Shown here piece by piece: positions 54,901 to 62,900 of a DNA stretch of 64,000 nt; position 1 is the first letter of the stretch, and every line of letters begins with the position of its first letter. A program made the position numbers and the translations under genes. Source of the stretch: Mytilus galloprovincialis (lineage: Eukaryota > Mollusca > Bivalvia > Mytilida > Mytilidae); contig NC_134839.1 of NCBI RefSeq assembly GCF_965363235.1, positions 112,152,517 through 112,216,516 on the forward strand, read 5' to 3'. Under the pieces are notes generated by a model. That model was not told where the DNA came from. It made no database searches and worked only from the letters and a program-made list of their open reading frames with translations.

Positions 54901-56955
54901 TCTGAAATAGCATGGTTTACATTAATGTAAAGAAAGAGAAACTTTTTACTCTTCCCTGAGACTACAAAGCAAGACGTTTTTTACTTTACGACTTTACGAG
55001 ATTGTTAATTGGGTAATCCTCAACAAGCAAACCCTTTTTAATCTTTGTTAGGTGGCAAACATGGTAGCTTTGGTGGAATTAATTTCCATTCAAACCCTGT
55101 GGTAAATAATACTGTCATCTCCTTCTTTAAAACCACTAGCCAAATGTAAAATATACTTAGTGGGAATCATCTACTGACGATCAATATATTTTGGCAAATT
55201 TTGCAAATAGAGAAAAATAATAATTATATTAATCTTCAAGATTATGTAAAAATTGTGTTTGCCCACATGTGACTGAAACAACAAATCAGAAATTCACGTA
55301 AAAAAATCTTCTCTAAATCAGATAGAAAGAACTGAATTATCTCCCTTGTTCATTTTCAATGGTGTATAAAAGAGAACTTGAAGTAATTTAGTTTTGAACC
55401 ATGCACTACAGGTTTTAAATCCAGCACAAAACTGCTTAACTGTGTATCGCCTTCATATAATTTTTTTACAGATGTTCACCTGGGCAGTACCTGTTACATC
55501 ATACCCCTGGTTCATCTGAATGTCAGATCAAAAATGCAACAGACAATCATAAAAGGTAGGTTATACCTAGAAGTAAGATTTGCTACATTTTTAGCTTTCT
55601 CCTTTTTGTCCTCTGCAGCAACATGGAGCAGGGTACATATACTATTTGTCCATTGGTCTCCACATCCATATTGTTAGCACACTCATTGGATGACATAACT
55701 GTTGATCAGTCACATATTATCTTTAAAGCTTTTAATAGGAATCAGAAAGTTAAGCATGAGAGAAAATCAACAGTTATGTCCAAACAACAGATAAAAATAA
55801 CAAAAAAAGAAAGAAATGCATTATTTTTATTTAGTTATTGCTTTTTTAGACTCTTTGAATATAAAGGAAATTATGACCATTGATTCATGTTATCTTTGTT
55901 TATAGGGGTACCAGTACCTATGACCTTCATATGAACCACTTCCGATTATTGGGATTAATTCATGTTATCTTTGTTTATAGGGGTACCAGTACCTATGACC
56001 TTCATATGAACCACTTTGGATTATTGGGAGGTGAAAAAGATAGTCACCAAATACCATGGATACCTATAGATACTAACTTCATACAAACAAGGTTTCACAA
56101 GAAAGGAAGAATACCAGCTACATTTGAACCAAAAGGTACTTACTGCAAGTCACATATTATTTTTTGTACTATTGTTTTTGCAAGAATAGATATACGGTAT
56201 AAATTATATTGGTTGTTTATATTTACTAACTATATTCTAGGCTAAGTTAGCCAACACAATATAAATAAACTTCCCCAGTCCTAACACTGTACATTACAAT
56301 CTGCTCTCACTGTGACTTGATAACCTAAGCTAAGCAATTCAACTCCGGAACCCTCCCCCTGCATTGTGACTTAGGAAATGTACTGGATAATGCATAAATT
56401 GAGTTGTCTATATCAATTCTCTGAGAGATATTCTCAAGAAAATCAGCTTTATTTTAAGAAGGAGTATTTGATACTCTTTACTATCAAGCGATACCGGAAT
56501 ATGTAAGTGCTTGTTGACCCTACTAAAATTCAGTTATTTTGCAACATAAATATATTGTTGAAGTTAACTGTTACTTATAACCTGTGGATATTCCAATTTA
56601 ACATATTTTGGGAAATCTTATCAGTTAAGCTTCAGTATGTTACCTCAATTGACTGCTTGCAGTGGCGCTGGTCTAGACGGGTTATTGGTCATGTCGATTA
56701 TCTTAATGTAATTACCGGTAGTAATTGTGAAAAAAAATAATGATTTCTTACCTTTTGACTCAATAATGACCCATGGACTCCCAAAATCAAAGCAATCATT
56801 ATATCATGATCCCTTAGTAGATAGAAAGCATATTCTTTGTAAGTAATGATAAATTAGAAATTTCTGTATGTTTCATTTTGTATTTATAAAGTAAGTTTTT
56901 TTCTTCAGATTACAAACCAGGAACTAAAAAGAAGAAGAAGAGAGGAAAACATTGA
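30881..56955 (+). CDS. ICE2: Little elongation complex subunit 2 (ICE2/NARG2)
   Basis: Subunit of the nuclear little elongation complex (ICE1-ICE2-ELL), which supports RNA polymerase II transcription of snRNA genes. Twenty exons: 30881-30903, 35589-36326, 36749-36911, 37330-37449, 38089-38217, 39161-39295, 39516-39675, 40252-42832, 43365-43417, 48734-48808, 49026-49085, 49346-49753, 51794-51964, 52344-52483, 53223-53352, 54446-54530, 54833-54883, 55472-55555, 55981-56135, 56909-56955. All are GT-AG and phase-matched: 5508 nt, 1835 aa (human 982). The start has an in-frame TGA upstream. N-terminal match: GHNFFFTQEAFNKYS (human TFFSRENYKDHS). Core: HAPNYNREWEIPF and VVYIDNPLP. C-terminal NARG2_C domain at ~1606-1820: VSPKMEYQSNYGVEQLT, SPGQYLLHHTPG, IPWIPIDTNFI, KGRIPATFEP. 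The long extra middle (490-1600) is acidic, Ser-rich and probably disordered. A poly(A) signal AATAAA is at 57248. Confidence 0.94.
31727..32789 (+). mobile_element. hAT-like element nested in the 1.9-kb transposon
   Basis: Termini CAGAGATGCAA and TTGCATCTCTG match the CAGRGRTGCAA pattern of hAT elements. The direct repeat CATAAA sits at both edges (6 bp; hAT usually makes 8). The interior has repeated GTCGGACC/GGTCCGNCAAAACT stretches near both ends and one ORF (next entry). Confidence 0.7.
32082..32354 (+). pseudogene. BED/TTF-type zinc-finger ORF of the hAT-like element
   Basis: 90-codon reading frame (earliest ATG-type start near 32082) with the core RSFNPKWQEGRSWLLYNNN, then MTSTICISHGK. 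That spacing (F-x3-W...W-L...C-x2-H/C) resembles the N-terminal zinc finger of hAT transposases, with one expected Cys replaced (STIC). The frame stops at 32354; after that come AGAGGGTAGA-type short repeats and an acidic reading (ESGSDNDSDYESDFEFEQNE) in another frame to 32565. The catalytic part is absent. Confidence 0.5.
34061..35205. mobile_element. Non-autonomous element with inverted arrays of a 16-bp motif
   Basis: Ends GTAGGACTATAAAGTGCGAT and its near complement at 35186-35205. Inside the left end (34061-34175) are five copies of CGCTAAAGTGCGATGG; inside the right end (35070-35205) are six copies in reverse. Both edges touch TATATATA runs, consistent with insertion in a TA repeat. 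The ~900-bp centre is non-coding. Confidence 0.85.
35589..36326 (+). CDS. ICE2: ICE2 exon 2
   Basis: Acceptor TATATTAG, donor GTTAGT. Encodes residues 8-254: the conserved GHNFFFTQEAFNKYS start, then a Lys/Glu-rich acidic region with nuclear-localisation-like KSKKSKKKGNEKK. It has three copies of an E-F-G-(V/I) motif at residues 107, 183 and 209. It is low-complexity and probably disordered. Confidence 0.92.
36749..39675 (+). CDS. ICE2: ICE2 exons 3-7, conserved N-terminal core
   Basis: Exons 36749-36911, 37330-37449, 38089-38217, 39161-39295 and 39516-39675. They encode FRYQNKKSNLNSREQSRYL (human FSRFSQREQRSYV), SDYNYLAPEADRYFK (human QDYNMLSDDARLF), KKKRVQLYPQYYNV, LLELGTVPKLVVPNM (human LLALGSVKYVKTVFPSM) and ACIVNNHAPNYNREWEIPF (human LLNNHGPTYKEQWEIPV). 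The donor sides of exons 37330-37449 and 38089-38217 are each followed by tandem copies of the exon end. Confidence 0.92.
37425..37578 (+). repeat. Tandem copies of ICE2 exon 4 end and donor
   Basis: Four units of 37-40 bp. The first contains the true exon end (GCTGATAGATATTTCAAG|GTATTTATTT). The next three read GGCTGATAAATACCCCAAG|GT, GCTGATCAATATTTCAAG|GT and GCTGATAAATATCCCAAG|GT. Each keeps a potential donor. Confidence 0.88.
38195..38565 (+). repeat. Tandem copies of ICE2 exon 5 end and donor
   Basis: Eight or nine degenerate units with core CATTGTTAGAACTG|GTAAGG and GCCAAACAAA. The first is the genuine exon end (CTAGAACTG|GTAAGG at 38217/38218). Spacing varies from 37 to 65 bp. Three units near 38345-38410 have a changed donor (CACGGGGAAGG); the others keep GGTAAGG. 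Confidence 0.88.
40000..40170 (-). repeat. Fragment of the CAGGAGCCTG family, reversed
   Basis: AAGATGTGGTATGATTGTTA, GACAACTCTTCACAGGAGAG and GGCCTTCAACAATGAG correspond to the end of the 17815-18090 family in reverse. Confidence 0.6.
40252..42832 (+). CDS. ICE2: ICE2 exon 8, large disordered middle
   Basis: 2581-bp exon, acceptor TTTTTTCAG, donor GTCAGT (phase 2). It opens with the conserved KKFMHRVVYIDNPLPAKELT and RDKNTMFYKYALRSHMGRLN (human VKVIYINSPLP, RERNQIFHEVPLKFMM). The conserved DLETFGM follows at residue 629 (human ELETFGV). The rest is Ser/Asp/Glu-rich with few hydrophobics. A proline-directed cluster (ETPLSPVPETPLSPV, FSPPTSPSKR) lies near 41371-41490. Acidic Ser runs (SDSESDEE) and basic RRKTRSS patches near the end suggest nuclear and phosphorylation signals. 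The reading runs into a stop at 42840 if the donor is not used. Confidence 0.93.
43365..49753 (+). CDS. ICE2: ICE2 exons 9-12
   Basis: Exons 43365-43417, 48734-48808, 49026-49085 and 49346-49753, phases 2-1-1-1-1. They encode SKSTSQETSTDKQTDIT, QDFNETETSEEYILKSDVSK, then a 20-codon exon NEPLKRKRGRPQKRKSV that looks like an AT-hook (core GRP flanked by basics). Next comes an acidic exon with four perfect 15-residue repeats. For 48734-48808 the donor GTGAGA at 48809 was chosen because it keeps phase; reading on meets a stop at 48844. These small exons have no visible human counterpart, so they are less certain than the rest. Confidence 0.75.
43880..45900 (+). mobile_element. TACGACCGCA-ended element, long copy
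   Basis: Begins TTTATACGACCGCAAAA and ends TCTGCGGTCGTATAAAG, short inverted ends shared with 3409-4206. After GTCGTCGTCGTCGTC it has four tandem modules of ~160 bp (core AAGTAAATAGAAATCTATG, GGAAGGTTGGGATTGATTTT, GTTTAGGAATTAGGGGCC). Then come ~150-bp modules with TTGGGGTTCTTTGATATGC, then the palindromic array at 45133-45335. No coding capacity was seen. Confidence 0.7.
45133..45335. repeat. 35-bp tandem repeat with internal palindrome
   Basis: About six units of TTGCACAGTATTGTGCAATA continued by GCAAGAAATCTTCAA. Each unit holds the palindrome TTGCACARTATTGTGCAA, so every unit could form a small hairpin. Confidence 0.85.
45901..47198. other. ICE2 intron 9, no recognised feature
   Basis: Non-coding apart from chance open frames. 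A GTCTCCCTTCCGGAAGTATT stretch near 47001 is promoter-like in composition, but no gene follows it. Confidence 0.4.
47199..48103. repeat. Fold-back element, ~290-bp arms
   Basis: Left arm 47199-47490 and right arm 47810-48103 are reverse complements with ~85-90% identity by eye. The ends are GGGGTTCCTCCACAAGCACT and its near complement. Matching inner blocks include TAAATCTAAATTGATTTATC / GATAAATCAATTTAGATTTA and TTGTTGTCGGAATCATCC / GGATGATTCCGACAACAA. The ~320-bp centre is unrelated to known families. Confidence 0.85.
48329..48470. mobile_element. Small hAT-type MITE
   Basis: CAGGGCTGCCAAAAATGCGT at the left and ATTTGC...AAGTTGGCAGAACTG at the right. Inner ATGCGTGAGA / TCTCACGCAT blocks also pair. 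CAGGGCTGCCAA fits the hAT terminal consensus. CTGTAC and CTATAC at the borders may be a decayed target duplication. Confidence 0.6.
49438..49617 (+). repeat. ICE2: In-frame 45-bp coding repeat in ICE2 exon 12
   Basis: Four adjacent units of exactly 45 bp, each encoding EDITNLTVTKSVANQ (one unit has Ala for Thr in DIAN). The nucleotide copies are nearly identical, so the expansion is recent. Residues ~1444-1503 of ICE2. Confidence 0.95.
49955..50783 (+). mobile_element. Reverse transcriptase fragment of a Penelope-like or related element
   Basis: One open frame with PMGTNCAPLISDLFLYCYE, FRYLDDILALN (the metal-binding YLDD box), CPFLDLDIYI, KIYDKRDDFSFPIVNYPFL and YGVYISQLVRFARVCNNVL, ending GSLHRN. 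This matches a reverse-transcriptase type common in bivalve and lancelet genomes. I place it with Penelope-like elements with moderate confidence. Only the 3' half of the RT is present, so it is a partial fossil copy. It lies in ICE2 intron 12, same strand as the gene; the 3' tail follows directly. Confidence 0.65.
50784..51423 (+). mobile_element. 3' tail of the same retroelement
   Basis: Non-coding tail joined to the reverse-transcriptase frame: TTGGCATGACACGGGTTATG, AAACCCCTAACGGGAAGG, CGCCTGTCCCAAGTCAGG, GGACGCCTCCGGGTGCGG, then the end CATTTCCATTCTCAATTTTA. Pieces of this tail without any coding part occur at 11910, 14950, 18165, 26785, 28620 and 29567. Confidence 0.7.
51515..51602. repeat. 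28-bp tandem repeat, three copies
   Basis: GGATAGGCTATAAATATGCT continued by RTCAAAAT, three units in ICE2 intron 12. Confidence 0.85.
51794..56955 (+). CDS. ICE2: ICE2 exons 13-20, NARG2_C domain
   Basis: Exon 13 (51794-51964) has NPLENILQAQERLLINPK (human DPVGEILKMQDELLKPI). Exon 14 (52344-52483) has ARHNVTYHLWSLGAYNVMIR. Exon 15 (53223-53352) has VSPKMEYQSNYGVEQLTVGE. Exons 16-18 carry MKEEELSKMSTISHGF, NGFQMLANVFHRLH and CSPGQYLLHHTPG. Exon 19 (55981-56135) has TYDLHMNHFGLLGG, IPWIPIDTNFIQTRFHKKGR and IPATFEP. Exon 20 (56909-56955) adds a basic tail KKKKKRGKH, then TGA. The order and spacing match the human C-terminal domain. The acceptor of exon 19 is duplicated 75 bp upstream, in frame. 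Confidence 0.93.
52530..52705. repeat. Tandem duplication, ~95-bp unit
   Basis: Two copies sharing ACAAGTCAGKACAGTCACAC, CCTCGTCTGTAATAATG and GTTTGCCAGTTTGACAGC (copy 2 has a short deletion). Intron 14 of ICE2. Confidence 0.85.
53322..53386 (+). repeat. Tandem copy of ICE2 exon 15 end and donor
   Basis: Two 32-bp units: TATGTCAGACCCAACTGTAA...CAGAG|GT (true donor at 53353) and TATGTCAGAACGAACTGTAA...CAGAG|GT. The second donor-like site is followed by ATAC. Confidence 0.85.
53840..54385. mobile_element. TA-flanked MITE with an internal 21-bp minisatellite
   Basis: Same terminal repeats as the MITE at 4350-4556 (TACTGTAAATTCAGAAATTA left, CTGAATTTACAGTA right). The centre (about 53995-54350) is ~17 units of CTTATTTCCTCATCCACTTGC. 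The 21-bp period gives 7-residue repeats in two frames, which are not genes. ICE2 intron 15. Confidence 0.85.
55883..56032 (+). repeat. ICE2: Tandem duplication of ICE2 exon 19 acceptor and exon start
   Basis: 75-bp unit, two copies: ATTCATGTTATCTTTGTTTATAG|GGGTACC (split: acceptor at 55905 and 55980), then the exon start encoding GTSTYDLHMNHF. 75 bp is 25 codons and the frame between the two acceptors is open. Use of the upstream acceptor would add 25 residues without a shift. Confidence 0.92.
56136..56908. other. ICE2 intron 19, no recognised feature
   Basis: Non-coding, AT-rich. A chance open frame at 56507-56740 has no recognisable domain. Confidence 0.5.
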
Positions 56956-57247
56956 GATCAATTTATATTTTAGTGCATCCAAGAAATCCATTGTTAAAAA
57001 TACTCTGCAGAATATCAATAGTGCTATATTATAGACTTGTTTAAAAACAACAGTGAACTAATGCCTGGTAAATCTTCAGTACGATAGAATCCCTAAAGTG
57101 TATATCTCGTTTACACAGGGTTGTAATGATATTTGTTTGTTATAAAGATGTCTGAAGACAATGTTATTAAAACAGAGGTTTTCTAGCATGTAATACAGAC
57201 CTAATATGTGCTTGTTATTGTTAATATTTTTGTTATATGTTTGGAAA

Positions 57248-57253
57248 AATAAA
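57248..57253 (+). terminator. ICE2: ICE2 poly(A) signal
   Basis: Canonical AATAAA about 290 bp after the ICE2 stop, followed by a T-rich/GT-rich stretch (CTGTTTTTGTATTGTCTG), as expected downstream of a cleavage site. Confidence 0.65.
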
Positions 57254-57734
57254 TATTCCACATTCTGTTTTTGTATTGTCTGATCTTCTGTCTACAAATC
57301 GACATGGCTACAAAGGCTAAAATGATAATATGACGACTCAAAATTCAAATTAACATCTAACATCTTTTAAAAAAAATATGACAGGAACAAAATGCACTAA
57401 ATGTTGAGGCCTTCTGATAATCTGGATTATTTTTTTTTAAATTGTCATCAGAAATTTTATTTGATTTATACCTATTAATATTTTTTAAACATTTCCTTTA
57501 ACCTAAAAATACTTTGAGAAAAACTGTAAATGGCAAAATTGATGACCAATCAAATTACAATCCACAAATCATTTCCTAAATTGTATGTCAACTGAGTCTA
57601 ATTTTCAGACAAATTTTATAAGGAACATATTTTCCCTGTACATTAAGTGTAACATTTGTAATATTTTATACACATTCTCAGTCCCTGTAGTACATCACAG
57701 TTGTTTAAAGTTGTTTATTTTTTAGCTGTAAGGT

Positions 57735-58045
57735 GTTCACATTTTCATTTCTACACAAATCTTTACAAACGGAACTTTCCTGGCACTACTAAATAGGACA
57801 TATAGTGGTTTTTCATTGGTTTCAGTTAACAATATCTACCCATAAAATATCTATAATGTATGTCATACCAGAATGTATTTTGTGACATGAACTTATAAAA
57901 TAAAGAAAAAATGAGGGACTTTTTATATCCCATGCAATTCTGAAAGTTGATTGAAGAACACACTCAAAGTGTTATCCCATTTGTCCTATTTAGTAGTGTC
58001 AGGAAAGTTCTGTTTGTAAAGATTTGTGTAGAAATGAAAATGTGG
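57735..58045. repeat. Inverted repeat, ~70-bp arms
   Basis: CACATTTTCATTTCTACACA...CACTACTAAATAGGACA at 57738-57802 is reverse-complemented at 57985-58043 with two or three mismatches. The spacer is ~185 bp. A MITE-like insertion is suggested. Confidence 0.8.
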
Positions 58046-58048
58046 ATA

Positions 58049-58212
58049 TACTGTTAATTCATTTATTGCCATGGATTGAGGAAAAATTGGTATATTCGTG
58101 GATTTTTTATTTCATGGTTGGCCAAGGTCTGCAAACAATCCTATAGATAATTGACACTTTATTGAACATCTTAATTTATGGTTAACCCACAAATCAACAT
58201 GAATCCACAGTA
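58049..58212. mobile_element. Possible MITE, 164 bp
   Basis: TACTGTTAATTCATTTATTG at the left and AACATGAATCCACAGTA at the right are imperfect inverted ends with TA at both edges. They are similar in style to, but not the same as, the 4350-4556 family. Confidence 0.45.
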
Positions 58213-58740
58213 TGTTAACAAGACGGCAATCCAAAGATAATCACCAAGAAAACTAGAGGGCAGCACCTATATCAGAACAGGCAAAAAACTGGATATCATT
58301 ATATTACAAACCATCAACACAAATGTCAAAGTCAGCATCAGAATCCATAAAAATTGATTAATAACTTGAGATGAAGAACAATCGATAGGATATCACACTA
58401 CAATAAACCTGATAACAGAACAGTATTCAAATTTGGATGGACATATGTTATCAGTCAGAGAGCAATAAGGTTAATAGTTTTTTGGGGGTTTGTAATATAC
58501 AAGTTTCAGACATTCCAAGGGGCATAACTTCTTTAAAAGAAGTTAATCTTTACTAATTTTAGAACTGCACAGACATTGCTAAAACAAACCTACTCTCAGA
58601 TCTGTACCTAGTGTCTTTTTGTTGTTAGGATGTACAAGTACCCCTCCACGTCCACTTGTATTTTTATCCATCTTATAAGTTAAGCCTTTTTTAACTGATT
58701 TTTATAGTTTGTTCCTATATTGTACTGTTATACCACTGTC
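58213..58740. other. Intergenic, nothing recognised
   Basis: Between ICE2 and the convergent - strand gene; no repeat or coding signal identified. Confidence 0.4.
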
Positions 58741-58759
58741 CTAGGTTAAAGGGAGATTG

Positions 58760-59085
58760 GGATCCCGCTAACATGTTTAACACCGCCACATTCTGTATGA
58801 ATGTGCCTGTCCTAAGTCAGGAGCCTGTAATTCAGTGGTTGTCATTTGTTTATGTGTTACATATTTGTTTTTCATTCAATTTTTGTACATAAATTAGGCC
58901 GTTAGTTTTCTCGTTAGAATTGTTTTACATTGTCATTTCGGAGCCTTTTATAGCTTATTATGCGGTATGGGCTTTGCTCATTGTTGAAGGCTGTACTGTG
59001 AACTATAGTTGTTAATTTCTGTGTTATTTTGGTCTCTTGTGGAGAGTTGTCTCATTGACAATCATACCACATCTTCTTTTTTTAT
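58760..59085 (+). repeat. Dispersed repeat, CAGGAGCCTG family, copy 2
   Basis: Shares CCTGTCCTAAGTCAGGAGCC, TTCAGTGGTTGTCATTTGTT, GCGGTATGGGCTTTGCTCA and GTCTCATTGACAATCATACC with 17815-18090, and begins further left with GTTTAACACCGCCACATTCT. Confidence 0.7.
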
Positions 59086-59275
59086 CTTGATACAAATTAT
59101 ATTTAGATCTGGCAAGAATTATATTAAAGTGTGATCAATTACAAGACGCTTGGACTGTAGGACACCTGTTATTTCTATGCCCCCCACACAGCTTCAAATA
59201 TCATAATTAGGTGCAGCAACTAATTAACAGAAAATGAAATGATAATGAGCAAATAGATTATACAAATATACAGGT

Positions 59276-59281
59276 TTTATT
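59276..59281 (-). terminator. Poly(A) signal for the RING-type exon
   Basis: AATAAA on the - strand, ~185 nt after the TAA of the 59463-59540 exon. Confidence 0.45.
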
Positions 59282-59462
59282 TGTAAAAAAAATACAAAAT
59301 CACATAAAAAAAGCTGGCATCAATTTTCTTGTACAGATAATGTTTATATTGCACATATGTCAAACACAACCATATGTCAACCATGTTTATAAGATATGTT
59401 ATTCTGAATCATGTGCCAATGAGACAACTCTCCATCCAAATAACAATTTACAACCACATATG

Positions 59463-59540
59463 TTAACCTGGTGGATCAAAGTTGTGAAGGAACACTAAAG
59501 ACTGGGGCTGTAATTTCTCTCTACACAATGGACATTCAGG
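59463..59540 (-). CDS. Terminal exon of a possible RING-type zinc-finger protein
   Basis: On the - strand, the acceptor TTTATTTTCAG is followed by PECPLCREKLQPQSLVFLHN and FDPPG, then TAA: 26 codons, phase 0. P-x-C-P-x-C is the last Cys pair of a RING-like finger. An AATAAA on the same strand at about 59281-59276 gives a 3' UTR of ~190 nt. The rest of the gene must lie to the right, across or beyond the satellite array. I do not recognise the family. Confidence 0.5.
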   Translation of the reverse strand, partial: PECPLCREKLQPQSLVFLHNFDPPG

Positions 59541-59971
59541 CTGAAAATAAAGGAAAACAGATCTTTGGTTCATTAGAAAGTTGACATTATTTACATTAAA
59601 TCATCAACAATGTTGAATCATATTGAAATACCTTTATTTGCATTAAAAAACTGTTACAGTAATGAGTTAGAGTAATAAGTACATGTAGTTTCTTTTTCTT
59701 GAAATGCTATTGACGGTTTATGTATAATTATATTTTTTTTATGAAGAACAGGTGCTTAGGATAAATATATCATCTTAATATTGACAAATTGCCATTAAAC
59801 AGAATATTGTATCTCCATAATACAAGATATGTTTCTTTATGGTAGGAATACTTGCTGAAACCAAGCATGGATAAGAATTATCTGGATTAGAACCTAAATC
59901 TTCATGAACTATGCCTAACAACAAACAAACAAATACATAAACAGACATTGGTTACTTTATTAAAAGAAGAA
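59541..59971. other. Intron or flank of the - strand gene
   Basis: AT-rich, no exon recognised. Confidence 0.4.
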
Positions 59972-62900
59972 GAGGCCTTGGTGGTAGAGTGGTCTAAGTA
60001 GTTACTACTGTAATCACTAGCCAGTCAACCCTGAGGTTATGAGTTGGTGGTAGAGTGGTCTAAGTAGTTACTACAGTAATCACTAGCCAGTCAATACTGA
60101 GGTTATGAGTTGGTGGTAGAGTGGTCTAAGTAGTTACTACAGTAATCACTAGCCAGTCAACCCTGAGGTTATGAGTTGGTGGTAGAGTGGTCTAAGTAGT
60201 TACTACAGTAATCACTAGCCAGTCAACACTGAGGTTATGAGTTGGTGGTAGAGTGGTCTAAGTAGTTACTACTGTAATCACTAGCCAGTCAACACTGAGG
60301 TTATGAGTTGGTGGTAGAGTGGTCTAAGTAGTTACTACAGTAATCACTAGCCAGTCAACCCTGAGGTTATGAGTTGGTGGTAGAGTGGTCTAAGTAGTTA
60401 CTACGGTAATCACTAGCCAGTCAACACTGAGGTTATGAGTTGTTGGTAGAGTGGTCTAAGTAGTTACTACAGTAATCACTAGCCAGTCAACCCTGAGGTT
60501 ATGAGTTGGTGGTAGAGTGGTCTAAGTAGTTACTACAGTAATCACTAGCCAGTCAACCCTGAGGTTATGAGTTGGTGGTAGAGTGGTCTAAGTAGTTACT
60601 ACAGTAATCACTAGCCAGTCAACCCTGAGGTTATGAGTTGGTGGTAGAGTGGTCTAAGTAGTTACTACAGTAATCACTAGCCAGTCAACCCTGAGGTTAT
60701 GAGTTGGTGGTAGAGTGGTCTAAGTAGTTACTACAGTAATCACTAGCCAGTCAACCCTGAGGTTATGAGTTGGTGGTAGAGTGGTCTAAGTAGTTACTAC
60801 AGTAATCACTAGCCAGTCAACCCTGAGGTTGTGAGTTGTTGGTAGAGTGGTCTAAGTAGTTACTACAGTAATCACTAGCCAGTCAACCCTGAGGTTATGA
60901 GTTGGTGGTAGAGTGGTCTAAGTAGTTACTACAGTAATCACTAGCCAGTCAATACTGAGGTTATGAGTTGGTGGTAGAGTGGTCTAAGTAGTTACTACAG
61001 TAATCACTAGCCAGTCAACCCTGAGGTTGTGGGTTGTTGGTAGAGTGGTCTAAGTAGTTACTACAGTAATCACTAGCCAGTCAACACTGAGGTTGTGAGT
61101 TGGTGGTAGAGTGGTCTAAGTAGTTACTACAGTAATCACTAGCCAGTCAACCCTGGGGTTATGAGTTGGTGGTAGAGTGGTCTAAGTAGTTACTACAGTA
61201 ATCACTAGCCAGTCAATACTGAGGTTATGAGTTGTTGGTAGAGTGGTCTAAGTAGTTACTACAGTAATCACTAGCCAGTCAACACTGAGGTTGTGAGTTG
61301 GTGGTAGAGTGGTCTAAGTAGTTACTACAGTAATCACTAGCCAGTCAACCCTGAGGTTGTGAGTTGGTGGTAGAGTGGTCTAAGTAGTTACTACAGTAAT
61401 CACTAGCCAGTCAACACTGAGGTTGTGAGTTGGTGGTAGAGTGGTCTAAGTAGTTACTACAGTAATCACTAGCCAGTCAACACTGAGGTTATGAGTTGGT
61501 GGTAGAGTGGTCTAAGTAGTTACTACAGTAATCACTAGCCAGTCAACACTGAGGTTGTAAGTTGTTGGTAGAGTGGTCTAAGTAGTTACTACAGTAATCA
61601 CTAGCCAGTCAACCCTGAGGTTATGAGTTGGTGGTAGAGTGGTCTAAGTAGTTACTACAGTAATCACTAGCCAGTCAACCCTGAGGTTGTAAGTTGGTGG
61701 TAGTGGTCTAAGTAGTTACTACAGTAATCACTAGCCAGTCAACCCTGAGGTTGTGGGTTGTTGGTAGAGTGGTCTAAGTAGTTACTACAGTAATCACTAG
61801 CCAGTCAACACTGAGGTTATGAGTTGTTGGTAGAGTGGTCTAAGTAGTTACTACAGTAATCACTAGCCAGTCAACACTGAGGTTATGAGTTGGTGGTAGA
61901 GTGGTCTAAGTAGTTACTACAGTAATCACTAGCCAGTCAACCCTGAGGTTGTGGGTTGTTGGTAGAGTGGTCTAAGTAGTTACTACAGTAATCACTAGCC
62001 AGTCAACCCTGAGGTTATGAGTTGTTGGTAGAGTGGTCTAAGTAGTTACTACAGTAATCACTAGCCAGTCAACCCTGACGTTGTGAGTTGGTGGTAGAGT
62101 GGTCTAAGTAGTTACTACAGTAATCACTAGCCAGTCAACCCTGAGGTTATGAGTTGGTGGTAGAGTGGTCTAAGTAGTTACTACAGTAATCACTAGCCAG
62201 TCAACCCTGAGGTTATGAGTTGGTGGTAGAGTGGTCTAAGTAGTTACTACAGTAATCACTAGCCAGTCAACACTGAGGTTGTGAGTTGGTGGTAGAGTGG
62301 TCTAAGTAGTTACTACAGTAATCACTAGCCAGTCAACCCTGAGGTTATGAGTTGGTGGTAGAGTGGTCTAAGTAGTTACTACAGTAATCACTAGCCAGTC
62401 AACCCTGAGGTTGTGAGTTGGTGGTAGAGTGGTCTAAGTAGTTACTACAGTAATCACTAGCCAGTCAACACTGAGGTTATGAGTTGGTGGTAGAGTGGTC
62501 TAAGTAGTTACTACTGTAATCACTAGCCAGTCAACCCTGAGGTAGTGAGTTGGTGGTAGAGTGGTCTAAGTAGTTACTGCAGTAATCACTAGCCAGTCAA
62601 TACTGAGGTTATGAGTTGGTGGTAGAGTGGTCTAAGTAGTTACTACAGTAATCACTAGCCAGTCAACACTGAGGTTGTGAGTTGGTGGTAGAGTGGTCTA
62701 AGTAGTTACTACAGTAATCACTAGCCAGTCAACCCTGAGGTTATGAGTTGGTGGTAGAGTGGTCTAAGTAGTTACTACAGTAATCACTAGCCAGTCAACC
62801 CTGAGGTTATGAGTTGGTGGTAGAGTGGTCTAAGTAGTTACTACAGTAATCACTAGCCAGTCAACACTGAGGTTGTGAGTTGGTGGTAGAGTGGTCTAAG

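Noticed and set aside
55883-55980. Separate small exon upstream of ICE2 exon 19
   Set aside because: It has an acceptor but no donor before the second acceptor; better read as a duplicated acceptor of the same exon.
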